Origin: Hydromicrobium sp964517765
Lineage (GTDB): Bacteria > Actinomycetota > Humimicrobiia > Humimicrobiales > Humimicrobiaceae
Length of the DNA: 13,766 bases
Assembly (NCBI GenBank): GCA_964517765.1
Contig: CAZFEN010000028.1
Span: 1 to 13,766 of the forward strand
Direction: 5' to 3'
The notes under the pieces were generated by a model. That model saw only the letters and a list, made by a program, of their open reading frames with translations. It ran no database searches and had not been told where the DNA came from. Of the stretch, positions 5,344-13,416 are shown one piece after another. The position numbers and the translations under genes were made by a program. Position 1 is the stretch's first letter. Every line of letters starts with the position of its first letter.

Positions 5344-7182
5344 ATGCCTGAAAATGATTTCAAAAAAAATAAATTGATCTCAAGAAGATACCGGATAATA
5401 AAAAAGATAGCCTCTGGTGGAATGGCTGATGTCTTCCTCGGAGATGATTTGAAGTTAAAAAGGAAAGTTGCCATAAAAATACTGGCTGCAAACTATGCTG
5501 CAGATAAAAACTTCGTAGTAAGATTCAAGAGTGAGGCACAGATCCTTGCAAGGCTCAATCACCCGAATATTGTCCAGGTCTATGACTGGGGAGAATTCGA
5601 TGGTTCCTATTTTATCTGCATGGAATATGTTGAAGGAGAAAGTTTAAAAGAAACCATAGAGAAAAAGGGGCCGCTTCCTCCCGAAACCGTTGTCGATTAC
5701 GCCATACAAATTGCCGGTGCACTTCTTATGGCTCATAAAAGCAATCTTATACACAGGGATATAAAACCCCAGAATATACTGGTAACCACAGATGGCGAGG
5801 TAAAAGTCACCGATTTCGGTATTGCGAAATCTCTCTCGACCGATATTACCAAAACATTGAATATAATGGGCACTGCACACTATATTTCACCCGAACAGGC
5901 CAGAGGAGAAATTCTGGACCACCGTACCGACATTTATTCAATGGGAATAGTGCTTTATGAAATGCTGATCGCGGATGTTCCTTTCAGAGGCGGTAGTTCC
6001 ATTGACATCAGTCTCAAACACATATATGAAAAGCCTTTAAGGCCATCGGAGTTGATTGAAAATATTCCGGAAAAACTGGAAAAAATCATAATGCATTGTC
6101 TGGAAAAAAATCCTGCGGATCGTTATCCGAACATTAGAGAACTTATAGGAGACCTGCAAAAATACGGAACAGACAAACCCCTGAGCTTCGCCATCAAGAG
6201 ACGAAGACAAAATAAAGCCGGTGTATTTGCAGAAAAAATACGGCTTAATAAGGTAAATATTATTATCCCTATCGTAATGTCGATCTTCATTTTAGCATTC
6301 CTTACTCTTTTTATAATCTATAGTTCCAAATACTACGAGGAGACTGCTTCCAAGTCTATTACACCGGTTCCCGCAGTCGAGAATATCCCGGCAGAAAATG
6401 CGGAAACCTTACTTTCACTTTTTGACCTGAACCTGGTTATAAAAGAGGAAATATATAATTCTGAAATTCCCGAAGGATTTATTATAGAACAGACCCCGGA
6501 ATCCGGAAAAAATATCCCGGTTGGTAGTGATATCGAGGTAACTGTAAGTAAAGGTCCTGAAGTCACCTATGTTCTGGTTCCCAATCTGATCGGCCTGAGT
6601 CAGGAAGAAGCCCTGCAGGCACTGGAAGATTATGGCCTTACGCAGGGCAGCATCTCCGGAGAATATTCCAATGCTTTTAAAGAAAAACACGTTATAAGTC
6701 AGGATCCTGACTTCAACGAAAAAATAGAGTCCGGCGAATCCGTGAATCTGACAGTAAGCAGGGGTGAAGAGATTATTCTTATCCCCAATATAATTGGTCT
6801 TGATTTCATAGAAGCCTCGAACTATCTTGAGTCTCTTGGACTCGTAGTAAAAAGCAGCAAAGCCCCAATAACAGAAACGAGTACCATAAAAGAACCCGGC
6901 AAGATCATAGATGTGACCCCATCCCCCGGATCTGAAGTGCAGGCAAACAGTATGGTAGAACTGATAATTTCTACGAATGAAGCGCTCCTACAGGTCCCCG
7001 ATCTTATTCGTCTTAGTCTGGAACAGGCCGCCGGTACGCTTGATTCCGCTGGTATCAATTATGAAATAAGTTATGTAAATACAGATTATTCGTTACAGAT
7101 TGGAATGGTTCTGGATCAGAATCCTGAAACCGGAAGCTACATTTCTCCTGATTCCAGTGTTATTTTATTTATAGGAAATTAA
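5344..7182 (+). CDS. membrane Ser/Thr protein kinase with four PASTA domains (PknB/PrkC/StkP family)
   Basis: The protein has 612 residues. The cytoplasmic Hanks-type kinase domain (about 16-275) has the glycine loop IASGGMADVF (22-31), catalytic lysine in VAIKIL (K45), HRDIKPQN (D139), DFG (D157) and an activation loop running TKTLNIMGTAHYISPEQ; the Thr residues there are the usual autophosphorylation sites. A basic juxtamembrane segment (IKRRRQNK) precedes a single membrane helix at about 306-326. The extracellular part holds four PASTA repeats, starting near 343, 410, 478 and 549; repeat 1 lacks the canonical VPxLxG opening. PASTA domains of this family bind muropeptides or lipid II, so the kinase likely links cell-wall status to growth and division control. 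It follows the phosphatase by 2 nt with no visible ribosome-binding site. Its 3' end is 17 nt from the end of the convergent accA. Confidence 0.95.
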   Translation: MPENDFKKNKLISRRYRIIKKIASGGMADVFLGDDLKLKRKVAIKILAANYAADKNFVVRFKSEAQILARLNHPNIVQVYDWGEFDGSYFICMEYVEGESLKETIEKKGPLPPETVVDYAIQIAGALLMAHKSNLIHRDIKPQNILVTTDGEVKVTDFGIAKSLSTDITKTLNIMGTAHYISPEQARGEILDHRTDIYSMGIVLYEMLIADVPFRGGSSIDISLKHIYEKPLRPSELIENIPEKLEKIIMHCLEKNPADRYPNIRELIGDLQKYGTDKPLSFAIKRRRQNKAGVFAEKIRLNKVNIIIPIVMSIFILAFLTLFIIYSSKYYEETASKSITPVPAVENIPAENAETLLSLFDLNLVIKEEIYNSEIPEGFIIEQTPESGKNIPVGSDIEVTVSKGPEVTYVLVPNLIGLSQEEALQALEDYGLTQGSISGEYSNAFKEKHVISQDPDFNEKIESGESVNLTVSRGEEIILIPNIIGLDFIEASNYLESLGLVVKSSKAPITETSTIKEPGKIIDVTPSPGSEVQANSMVELIISTNEALLQVPDLIRLSLEQAAGTLDSAGINYEISYVNTDYSLQIGMVLDQNPETGSYISPDSSVILFIGN

Positions 7183-7199
7183 CTATCAGCGAAAAGTTT

Positions 7200-8174
7200 T
7201 CATTCCTTATTGAAAAATCCCATGGATTCGAATTTACTGGCTTTTGCGGATTTTAACTCATCTCCCGAAATACGGGTATATCTTTCAAGTGCACCGGTGA
7301 CATATCTCTTTACGATTTTTACCATTCTCCCCGGCGCATTCTGAGCACCGCCCAGTGGTTCGGGGATAATTCTATCTATCACCTTTAACCTTAACAGATC
7401 TCCGGAAGTCAACCTCAGTTCCCTTGCAGCCAGCTTGGTACCGGAAGGATTTTTCCACAGGATAGCGGCACACCCTTCAGGTGAAATAACCGAATAGGTT
7501 GAATTTTCGAGCATTGCCACTTCATTTCCAATAGCCAGTGCAAGTGCTCCGCCGCTTCCACCTTCACCAACAAGGACGACTATTATTGGGACCCTGACTT
7601 TGAACATCACGGAGATACTTTTCGCGATGGCGCTGGCCTGTCCATCATCTTCGGCTTCAATCGCAGGATATGCTCCGGGTGTATCTATAAAAGTCACTAT
7701 GGGGAATCCAAATCTGTCGGCAAGTTCCATGATTCTCTGGGATTTCCTGTATCCCTGCGGTATGCTCATACCGAAGTTATATATCATCCTTTCTTTTATA
7801 TCCCTGCCTTTATTGTGTCCGATAGCAGCAACAGTCCTTCCGTTGACTTTGCCCAGACCTGCAATAATGGATTTATCTTCACCGGTAAGCCTGTCGCCTG
7901 AAAGGTCCGCGAAATCTTCGAATATACCTTTTATATAATCCCGACACTGGGGCCGGTTTTCATTTCTGGAAAGTTCCACAATCTTCCAGACTCTTCTGGT
8001 GTCCCTTTCGACACTCTTATAAGTCTCGATCTTCCGGGCAAGAGCTCTTTCCGCATCTTTAAAATGGATGCCGGTAAAGAAAGGTATCTTTTTTAATTTT
8101 TCAAGCTTGGACAATGACCCTAAAATCTCTTTAAGATAACTCTTTGGAATCTCTTCCAGTTTTTTTAGATCCAT
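7200..8174 (-). CDS. accA: acetyl-CoA carboxylase carboxyltransferase subunit alpha
   Basis: The complete protein has 324 residues, the usual AccA length. With AccD it forms the carboxyltransferase that moves the carboxyl group from biotin on AccB to acetyl-CoA and gives malonyl-CoA, the first committed step of fatty-acid synthesis. Crotonase-fold signatures are FEDFADLSGDR, the KGRD...NFGM...GYRK stretch around 122-144, FIDTPGAYP (162-170) and GEGGSGGALALAIGN (203-217), whose glycines form an oxyanion hole. The ATG at 8172-8174 lies 1 nt after the accD stop; AGAGGA, contributed by the last accD codons, serves as ribosome-binding site, so the two subunits are translationally coupled, which fits their equal stoichiometry. 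It is the last gene of the fab/acc operon. No strong terminator is seen before the convergent kinase gene. Confidence 0.97.
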   Translation of the reverse strand: MDLKKLEEIPKSYLKEILGSLSKLEKLKKIPFFTGIHFKDAERALARKIETYKSVERDTRRVWKIVELSRNENRPQCRDYIKGIFEDFADLSGDRLTGEDKSIIAGLGKVNGRTVAAIGHNKGRDIKERMIYNFGMSIPQGYRKSQRIMELADRFGFPIVTFIDTPGAYPAIEAEDDGQASAIAKSISVMFKVRVPIIVVLVGEGGSGGALALAIGNEVAMLENSTYSVISPEGCAAILWKNPSGTKLAARELRLTSGDLLRLKVIDRIIPEPLGGAQNAPGRMVKIVKRYVTGALERYTRISGDELKSAKASKFESMGFFNKE

Positions 8175-8175
8175 A

Positions 8176-8952
8176 TTATCCTCTAAATAACCTTAACAGA
8201 TTGGCCAGAGCGTCTTTAAGATCGCTTCTGTTTACGATCATATCCACCTGACCATTTTTTAAATTTCTCTCCGCGCTTCCAAAATCCGGAGGCAGATTCT
8301 TTTTTATGGTTTGTTTTATAACCCTGGGCCCGGCAAAACAAAAGAATGCGCCGGGTTCCGCTATAATGATATCGGCGATGGTAGCAAAACTTGCACTGAC
8401 CCCTCCGGAAGTAGGGTTTGTTATCACTGTTATATAAGGAATCCTGTTTTCTTTTACTCTACCTAAGCTGGATACCGTCTTTGCCATTTGCATAAGGGAT
8501 ATCGTACCTTCCTGCATCCTTGCTCCTCCGGATGTACAGAATATTACGAGAGGGATGTTTTTTTCGATACTGTGGTTAGATAATATCTTTATCTTCTCTC
8601 CTACCACACTTCCCATACTTCCTCCCATAAAACCAAAATCCATTATACCCAGTGCCACATCATTTCCTTCTATCTGTGCATCTCCTATTATAATTGCATC
8701 ATCCAGACTGGCTTTTAGTCTGGTTTCTTTAAGCCTCTCACTGTAAGACTTGATATCATAAAAGTTCAAAAAATCAACCGAACTTATATTTTTACCCAGT
8801 TCGTTAAAACTATTGCTATCTGCTGTGATCTGCAGCCTGTCTCTTGCATCTATAGTATGGTGATAATTGCAATACGGACACACCCAGAGATTCAAAATGA
8901 AAATCTCATTTTCTATATCTTTATTGCAATTCTTACATTTATTCTTTTCCAT
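8176..8952 (-). CDS. accD: acetyl-CoA carboxylase carboxyltransferase subunit beta
   Basis: The protein has 258 residues, somewhat shorter than the approximately 285-300 of E. coli or Bacillus AccD because the N-terminal lead and the C-terminal tail are short. A four-cysteine zinc ribbon is at the N-terminus (C6, C9, C25, C28). The crotonase-fold core follows with FGFMGGSMGSVVGEKI, CTSGGARMQEG, TNPTSGGVSASFA and AGPRVIKQT. It partners AccA in the carboxyltransferase. The ATG at 8950-8952 is preceded by AGGAAAAG. It begins 13 nt after the fabF stop and ends 1 nt before accA, all in one operon. Separate AccA and AccD chains are the E. coli/Firmicutes arrangement rather than the fused type of most high-GC Actinobacteria. 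Confidence 0.96.
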   Translation of the reverse strand: MEKNKCKNCNKDIENEIFILNLWVCPYCNYHHTIDARDRLQITADSNSFNELGKNISSVDFLNFYDIKSYSERLKETRLKASLDDAIIIGDAQIEGNDVALGIMDFGFMGGSMGSVVGEKIKILSNHSIEKNIPLVIFCTSGGARMQEGTISLMQMAKTVSSLGRVKENRIPYITVITNPTSGGVSASFATIADIIIAEPGAFFCFAGPRVIKQTIKKNLPPDFGSAERNLKNGQVDMIVNRSDLKDALANLLRLFRG

Positions 8953-8965
8953 TTATCTTTTCCTG

Positions 8966-10219
8966 TTATATATATCTTTTAAAACCGAGGGCCACATTAT
9001 GGCCGCCAAAACCCATAGAATTGGAAAGAGCAACATTTACTTCTCTTTTCTGACTAACCTTTGCTGTATAATTCAAATCGCACTTTTCATCCGGATTATC
9101 AAGATTGATGGTAGGAGGGACAATATTGTCCCTCATGGTCAACACTACTGCAACAGCTTCTATGGCACCCGAAGCTCCCAGGCAGTGACCGACCATAGAT
9201 TTAGTCGAGTTTATATTTATGTTATAGGCATGCCCTCCGAAACACCTTTTAATAGCAGCGGTTTCGATAACATCATTTAACGGGGTCGAGGTTCCGTGAG
9301 CATTGATATGGTCCACTTCTTCAAGACCGATACCACCCTCATCCAGACAATTTTTTACACACCTTGCTACATTCACACCTGATTCCTCAAGCGCAGTTAT
9401 ATGGTAAGCTTCTCCGGAAAGACCGTAACCGAAGATCTCACAGTATATTCTTGCATCCCTTCTTAGAGCATGATTCAATTCTTCCAGAATCAATATACCG
9501 CAACCTTCGCCCATCACAAATCCGTCCCTATCCCTGTCAAAGGGCCTGGATGCTTTTTCCGGCTCGTCATTTCTTTTGGAAAGGGCCTGCATATTGGAAA
9601 ATCCCGCCATCCCCAGAGGAGTGATGGCCGCTTCGGCCCCCCCTGCAATCATGACATCAGCAATTCCCCTTTTTATCATTTCGAATGCATCTCCGATTGC
9701 ATTGGATCCTGCAGCACATGCAGTGGTTGTCGTACTCACCGGTCCCCTGGCTCCGCTCATAATAGATACCTGAGCTGCTGCCATATTGGATATCATCATG
9801 GGAATAATGAAAGGACTCACCTTATCGGCACCCTTATGAAGCAATCTTTCATGTTGCTGCTCCAGAGTTGCAAGTCCGCCCACTCCGCTTCCGATATAAA
9901 CTCCAATTTTATCTTCATTTGAAGAATCAATCTTAAGACCGCTGTCAATTAAGGCATTCTGCGCCGTGGCAAACGCAAACTGTGCAAATCTATCCATTCT
10001 TTTTGCAAGTTTGAGGTCCATATAGTTTTCCGGCTCGAAATCTTTTATCTGCGCGGCAATTTTAGAAGCAATCTTTTCGACATCGAATCGGTCTATCCTT
10101 GAGACACCCGATTTTCCTGAAATCAGATTACTCCAGAACTTTTCGGTTTCCAGCCCCAACGCCGACATTACTCCCAATCCGGTCACAACAACCCTTCTAT
10201 TATTAATCTCTTTTATCAC
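8966..10219 (-). CDS. fabF: beta-ketoacyl-ACP synthase II
   Basis: The complete protein has 417 residues, the standard KAS II length. It condenses malonyl-ACP with acyl-ACP in the elongation cycle. The Cys-His-His triad is intact: C168 in TTACAAGSNAIGDA, H308 in NAHGTSTPLND and H345 in SMVGHCLGASGA. The N-terminus NRRVVVTGLGVMSALG and C-terminal SNSMGFGGHN are also characteristic. The start is GTG at 10217-10219, supported by AAAGGA about 7 nt upstream. It lies 48 nt downstream of fabG, where many bacteria carry acpP; no acpP is present here. FabF, rather than FabB, is favoured by the overall length and by the operon context. Confidence 0.97.
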   Translation of the reverse strand: MIKEINNRRVVVTGLGVMSALGLETEKFWSNLISGKSGVSRIDRFDVEKIASKIAAQIKDFEPENYMDLKLAKRMDRFAQFAFATAQNALIDSGLKIDSSNEDKIGVYIGSGVGGLATLEQQHERLLHKGADKVSPFIIPMMISNMAAAQVSIMSGARGPVSTTTTACAAGSNAIGDAFEMIKRGIADVMIAGGAEAAITPLGMAGFSNMQALSKRNDEPEKASRPFDRDRDGFVMGEGCGILILEELNHALRRDARIYCEIFGYGLSGEAYHITALEESGVNVARCVKNCLDEGGIGLEEVDHINAHGTSTPLNDVIETAAIKRCFGGHAYNININSTKSMVGHCLGASGAIEAVAVVLTMRDNIVPPTINLDNPDEKCDLNYTAKVSQKREVNVALSNSMGFGGHNVALGFKRYI

Positions 10220-10267
10220 TTATAAATCCTTTTCTCTGTCTAAAATTTTAATACTAATTTCTATCGG

Positions 10268-11014
10268 TCAAATACCCATCCCACCGTCCAGATTTATCAC
10301 GATACCGGTTATATAATTGGAATCATCGCTTGCCAGAAACAGCGCTGTTTTCGCAACATCGTCCACACTTCCAAGCCTCCCTGTAGGAATCTGCTCTATT
10401 AGCTTTTGCTTTATACTGTCGCTGAGTTTTTCTGTCATTTCTGTTTCTATATATCCAGGTGCTATGGCATTTACCAGGATGTTTCTACTGGCAAGTTCTT
10501 TAGCAAGGGTCTTCGTAAGTCCTATTATTCCTGCCTTTGATGAGGAGTAATTACTCTGACCTGCATTACCGTGAACTCCCACTATCGATGAAATATTTAT
10601 TATTTTTCCGCTTCTGTTCTTTATCATAAATTTAACCACGTGCCTGGAGCATATAAAAGCTCCGGTAAGGTTTATATCGATAACTTTTTTCCAATCTTCA
10701 AGACTCATCCTCAGTATAAGATTGTCCCTGGTAATTCCGGCATTATTGACGAGGATATCTATTTTGCCTTCAGCTTCTATGATTTTTTCGATTACCTGCT
10801 CGACGCTTTTCTCATCGGTTATATCCACCTCGAAAAAAAACACCCTTCCGTTTTTATACGCAGAACGGAATTCACCTATAGTCCTCGTTCCCTCTTCCGG
10901 ATTGACATCGAAAATATATACAGATGCGCCTTCTGCCAAAAAAGTCCCGCAGATCTTCTTCCCGATACCTCTGGCACCTCCGGTTACGATGGCCACTTTA
11001 TCATTAAGCCTCAT
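10268..11014 (-). CDS. fabG: 3-oxoacyl-ACP reductase
   Basis: The protein has 248 residues, a classical short-chain dehydrogenase. It reduces 3-oxoacyl-ACP to 3-hydroxyacyl-ACP, usually with NADPH. Visible are the cofactor loop TGGARGIGK (11-19), NNAGI (90-94), N115, and the catalytic Ser-Tyr-Lys set S143, Y156 and K160 in NISSIVG...NYSSSKAG. The C-terminus NYITGIVINLDGGMGI is the FabG type. The ATG at 11012-11014 is preceded by AGGATGGAA and overlaps the end of fabD by 11 nt, showing translational coupling. The location inside a fatty-acid operon, rather than alone, supports FabG over the many look-alike reductases. Confidence 0.95.
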   Translation of the reverse strand: MRLNDKVAIVTGGARGIGKKICGTFLAEGASVYIFDVNPEEGTRTIGEFRSAYKNGRVFFFEVDITDEKSVEQVIEKIIEAEGKIDILVNNAGITRDNLILRMSLEDWKKVIDINLTGAFICSRHVVKFMIKNRSGKIINISSIVGVHGNAGQSNYSSSKAGIIGLTKTLAKELASRNILVNAIAPGYIETEMTEKLSDSIKQKLIEQIPTGRLGSVDDVAKTALFLASDDSNYITGIVINLDGGMGI

Positions 11015-12011
11015 TTATAATTCCATCCTTTTCTAACACACTTTTTAAATTTTCTATATCTTCCATCCGGTCAGTTTTAAGTAAGGTAACAATCCTGCCG
11101 CTTCTCTTTGCAATCCTTCCAACTAACCCTGATAAAACTGATCCCGGCCCTACTTCTATGAATATATCAACTCCATTTTCCAGCAGATAATCGATACTGT
11201 CAATCCACCTTATTGGACCGACAAGCTGCCCCGTCAGGGTCCTTCTTATATCATCCTTTCTGCGGTAAGTGACTTCGGTTGTGGAAAAGAAAGGAAATTT
11301 CATATCCATAAAATCGATATTTTGTTCTATGTATTTTCCAAGTTCATCAGAAACCCGTTTCATTAAAGGAGAGTGCGAAGCAATACCCACTTTAAGCGGT
11401 ATTATTTTTTTAGCACCCCTTGATTTTAGTTCCTTCATTGCTTCCATCACCGCACCTTCGTATCCGCTTATCACTATCTGCGAGCAGTCGTTATAATTTG
11501 CAATAAACACTCTGCCAACAAAATTTTCGAGAACATCTTTGATCACATCTATTTCTGTCCCCAGAACAGCGGCCATCATTCCTTTCCCATCCCGGTTGGC
11601 CTCGCTCATAATCATACCACGGTATCCCACAAGTGCCGCGCCCTGTTCGAAATCATAAGCACCGCTGCTGTAAAGCGCGCTGTATTCTCCCAGACTGTGT
11701 CCCAGAACCGTATGTATATATTCCCTCTTTATGGAAAGATTATTTAAAATATAATCATTCAAAGCGCAGCTCAGGCTGTAAATAGAAATCTGACTGAACC
11801 GGGTATTATCAAGCGAATTATCTTCATCTCTACTTTGAATTACCTTTAATAAATCTTTTCCTGCGATTTCGCTCGAAATATCAAAATATCTCCTGCAGCT
11901 GTCACTGGCACCCAAAAATTCACTGCCCATACCGGCATATTGTGATCCCTGACCGGGGAACATAAGAACAATTTTTTTTAAAATTTCTGAACCTTCTTTT
12001 TTACTCTTCAA
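11004..12011 (-). CDS. fabD: malonyl-CoA:ACP transacylase
   Basis: The protein has 335 residues from the TTG at 12009-12011, about 20 more than E. coli FabD, partly because of a short charged N-terminal lead (KSKKEGSEI) before the family-typical KKIVLMFPGQGSQYAGMG. FabD transfers malonyl from CoA to acyl carrier protein. The nucleophile is S106 in GHSLGEYSAL and the partner H213 lies in ASHSPLM; the GQGSQ motif and VEVGPGSVLSGL near the C-terminus complete the pattern. The TTG start is chosen because GAAAGG lies 8 nt upstream, overlapping the fabZ stop, and no ATG or GTG precedes the motif region. It overlaps fabG by 11 nt and lies 13 nt after fabZ. Confidence 0.95.
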   Translation of the reverse strand: MKSKKEGSEILKKIVLMFPGQGSQYAGMGSEFLGASDSCRRYFDISSEIAGKDLLKVIQSRDEDNSLDNTRFSQISIYSLSCALNDYILNNLSIKREYIHTVLGHSLGEYSALYSSGAYDFEQGAALVGYRGMIMSEANRDGKGMMAAVLGTEIDVIKDVLENFVGRVFIANYNDCSQIVISGYEGAVMEAMKELKSRGAKKIIPLKVGIASHSPLMKRVSDELGKYIEQNIDFMDMKFPFFSTTEVTYRRKDDIRRTLTGQLVGPIRWIDSIDYLLENGVDIFIEVGPGSVLSGLVGRIAKRSGRIVTLLKTDRMEDIENLKSVLEKDGIINEA

Positions 12012-12024
12012 CTAAAAAACCTTT

Positions 12025-12450
12025 CTATGCCAGGGCAAACAAAATCTCTGCTATGCAGACAACTTCATTCCCTACCGTTACCCTGCCTATCGCACGGCCA
12101 ATATTTCTCCTGGAATTTTTAAGTTCGAGCTCTATCGTAAGTTCATCCCCGGGCTTTACTATCCTTTTAAATCTGGCTCTATCTATACCGGCAAATAACA
12201 CCAGCTTACCTTTATTTTCCGGCCTCATGAGCATCAGTACCGCTCCCGCCTGAGCAATAGTCTCGACAATAAGAACCCCTGGCATAATGGGACTGCCGGG
12301 AAAATGCCCTTTAAAATAAGGCTCATCCTTCTTTACGTATTTTATAGCCTTGATTCTTTTTCCGTAATCGATTTTTACGATCTTATCCAGTAGAAGAAAG
12401 GGATCTCTATGGGGAATAATGCTTTCGATATCTTTTTTGCTCATCTCCAT
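12025..12450 (-). CDS. fabZ: 3-hydroxyacyl-ACP dehydratase
   Basis: The complete hot-dog-fold dehydratase has 141 residues. It removes water from 3-hydroxyacyl-ACP to give trans-2-enoyl-ACP. Active-site residues are visible: H49 in KGHFPGSPIMPGV and E63 in VETIAQAGAVL. The N-terminal IIPHRDPFLLLD motif is characteristic of FabZ, and the short length argues against FabA. The ATG at 12448-12450 is preceded by GGAGGG (12462-12467) 11 nt upstream; a second ATG two codons in (12442-12444) is possible. It is the first gene of the fab/acc operon, and the intergenic region upstream holds a palindrome suited to a regulator. Confidence 0.96.
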   Translation of the reverse strand: MEMSKKDIESIIPHRDPFLLLDKIVKIDYGKRIKAIKYVKKDEPYFKGHFPGSPIMPGVLIVETIAQAGAVLMLMRPENKGKLVLFAGIDRARFKRIVKPGDELTIELELKNSRRNIGRAIGRVTVGNEVVCIAEILFALA

Positions 12451-12484
12451 TATGATTTGTACCCTCCAAAAAATTATTTCTCTT

Positions 12485-12499
12485 AAAATGAAACATTTT
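12485..12499. promoter_or_regulatory. perfect 15-bp palindrome upstream of fabZ (candidate operator)
   Basis: AAAATG (12485-12490), AAA, CATTTT (12494-12499) form a perfect inverted repeat with a 3-nt centre, 35-50 nt before the fabZ start and just upstream of its ribosome-binding site. A second, overlapping inverted repeat follows: TTTTCC (12496-12501) and GGAAAA (12509-12514) with a 7-nt spacer. This is the size and position of a repressor site for the operon. It does not match the FapR, FabT or FadR consensus sequences I know. AT-rich DNA makes short palindromes common, so this is a candidate only. Confidence 0.35.
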
Positions 12500-12651
12500 C
12501 CTCGTATGGGAAAAATATTGCCGATAAATACAAAATAAATCCTTACGGCTTTTTAGATAGACGCAGGTATATTTTTATGGTTTCACATCTGACATCCATT
12601 AGAGGTAATCCGATACTATATTTTTCTCATTATTTATTTTTTATTTTTGTA

Positions 12652-12657
12652 TATAAT
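12652..12657 (+). promoter_or_regulatory. -10-like TATAAT upstream of the biotin ligase gene
   Basis: A perfect TATAAT lies 45 nt before the birA ATG on the plus strand, inside a strongly AT-rich stretch. No good -35 box is seen 16-18 nt further up. It would give a leader of roughly 40 nt, yet no Shine-Dalgarno sequence is visible before the ATG. Confidence 0.3.
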
Positions 12658-12702
12658 ATAAATCATTATTATTTAATATCTTAAAATCCCTTAAAACATT
12701 AA

Positions 12703-13359
12703 ATGATAAATTTCAATTTGGAGCGGTATAATAAATATCTTGAGACTGATCATATCGGGAAAAATATCATTTACCTAAAAAAAGTAGACTCAACCAACAA
12801 TTTTGCTTCACGACTTATAAAAAGTAAAAAGGAAGAACATGAAAGTCTCGATGGGACCATCGTGCTTGCCGAAACTCAGGAAAAAGGCAGAGGTAGATTA
12901 GGAAGAATCTGGTTATCGCCCTCCGGGGGCCTGTGGTTCACTTTAATACTCCGAACCTCACTCAAAGAAAAAGAACTTCTCGAAGTGACACTTATCGCCG
13001 CTTATTCCGTTGCATCGGTTTTGGATACAGAGTACGGCATCAACGCAATAATTAAATGGCCCAATGACATATACTTCAGGAAATCGAAGTTAGGCGGGAT
13101 ACTTACAGAAGTTGAAAAAGTAGATGGCAGTGTCTTTTTAATAATAGGAATCGGGATCAATACAAACCTTGCTGCCGTAGACATCGCACCTGTCATCAAA
13201 GAATCGACGTCCATTAAAATCATAATTGGAAAAGATATAGAAAGAGAGTATCTGCTGTCAAAAATCTTGCTTGATTTTGAAAAGAATTACGGGTATTACT
13301 CAAAGACAAAAGATTTTAAAACCATATTTAAGAAAATAGAAAATAAGATTAATATTTGA
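12703..13359 (+). CDS. birA: biotin-[acetyl-CoA-carboxylase] ligase, catalytic domain only
   Basis: The protein has 218 residues. It activates biotin with ATP and attaches it to the lysine of the biotin carrier protein AccB. Catalytic motifs are present: DSTN (29-32), GRGRLGRIWLSP (62-73) for biotinyl-AMP binding, KWPNDIYF (118-125), K129 in KSKLGGIL and IGIGINTN (148-155). There is no N-terminal winged-helix DNA-binding domain, so it is a monofunctional (group I) enzyme and not the repressor form. It also ends at FKKIENKINI, about where E. coli BirA begins its SH3-like C-terminal domain, so that domain is missing too. The 57 nt to the end of the convergent gene hold no remnant of it in the continuing frame. 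The gene is divergent from the fab/acc operon, whose product needs biotinylated AccB; accB and accC are not in the window. The ATG at 12703 matches the family start; no ribosome-binding site is visible. Confidence 0.9.
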   Translation: MINFNLERYNKYLETDHIGKNIIYLKKVDSTNNFASRLIKSKKEEHESLDGTIVLAETQEKGRGRLGRIWLSPSGGLWFTLILRTSLKEKELLEVTLIAAYSVASVLDTEYGINAIIKWPNDIYFRKSKLGGILTEVEKVDGSVFLIIGIGINTNLAAVDIAPVIKESTSIKIIIGKDIEREYLLSKILLDFEKNYGYYSKTKDFKTIFKKIENKINI

Positions 13360-13416
13360 TTAATAATCCATAATTTAATTTTTAATTCAAATAAATTAGT
13401 TTTCTTTATGAATTTT

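Noticed and set aside
7191..7201. GAAAAGTTTTC palindrome at the accA/kinase junction as a bidirectional terminator
   Set aside because: Central loop would be one base, the stem is AT-only apart from its ends, and no T-run follows.
8867..9280. 137-codon plus-strand open frame
   Set aside because: Spans the fabF/accD junction antisense; both true genes there have full motifs and ribosome-binding sites.
9470..9922. 150-codon plus-strand open frame
   Set aside because: Lies fully inside fabF on the other strand; low-complexity, Cys/His/Ser-rich translation without family features, so a shadow frame.
12451..12702. FapR, FabT or FadR binding site between fabZ and birA
   Set aside because: Read through both strands; no match to the consensus sequences known to me. 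Only the uncharacterised palindromes were kept.
13360..13416. Intrinsic terminator between birA and xylA
   Set aside because: Only short AT-only repeats such as ATTAAT; no stem with a following T-run.
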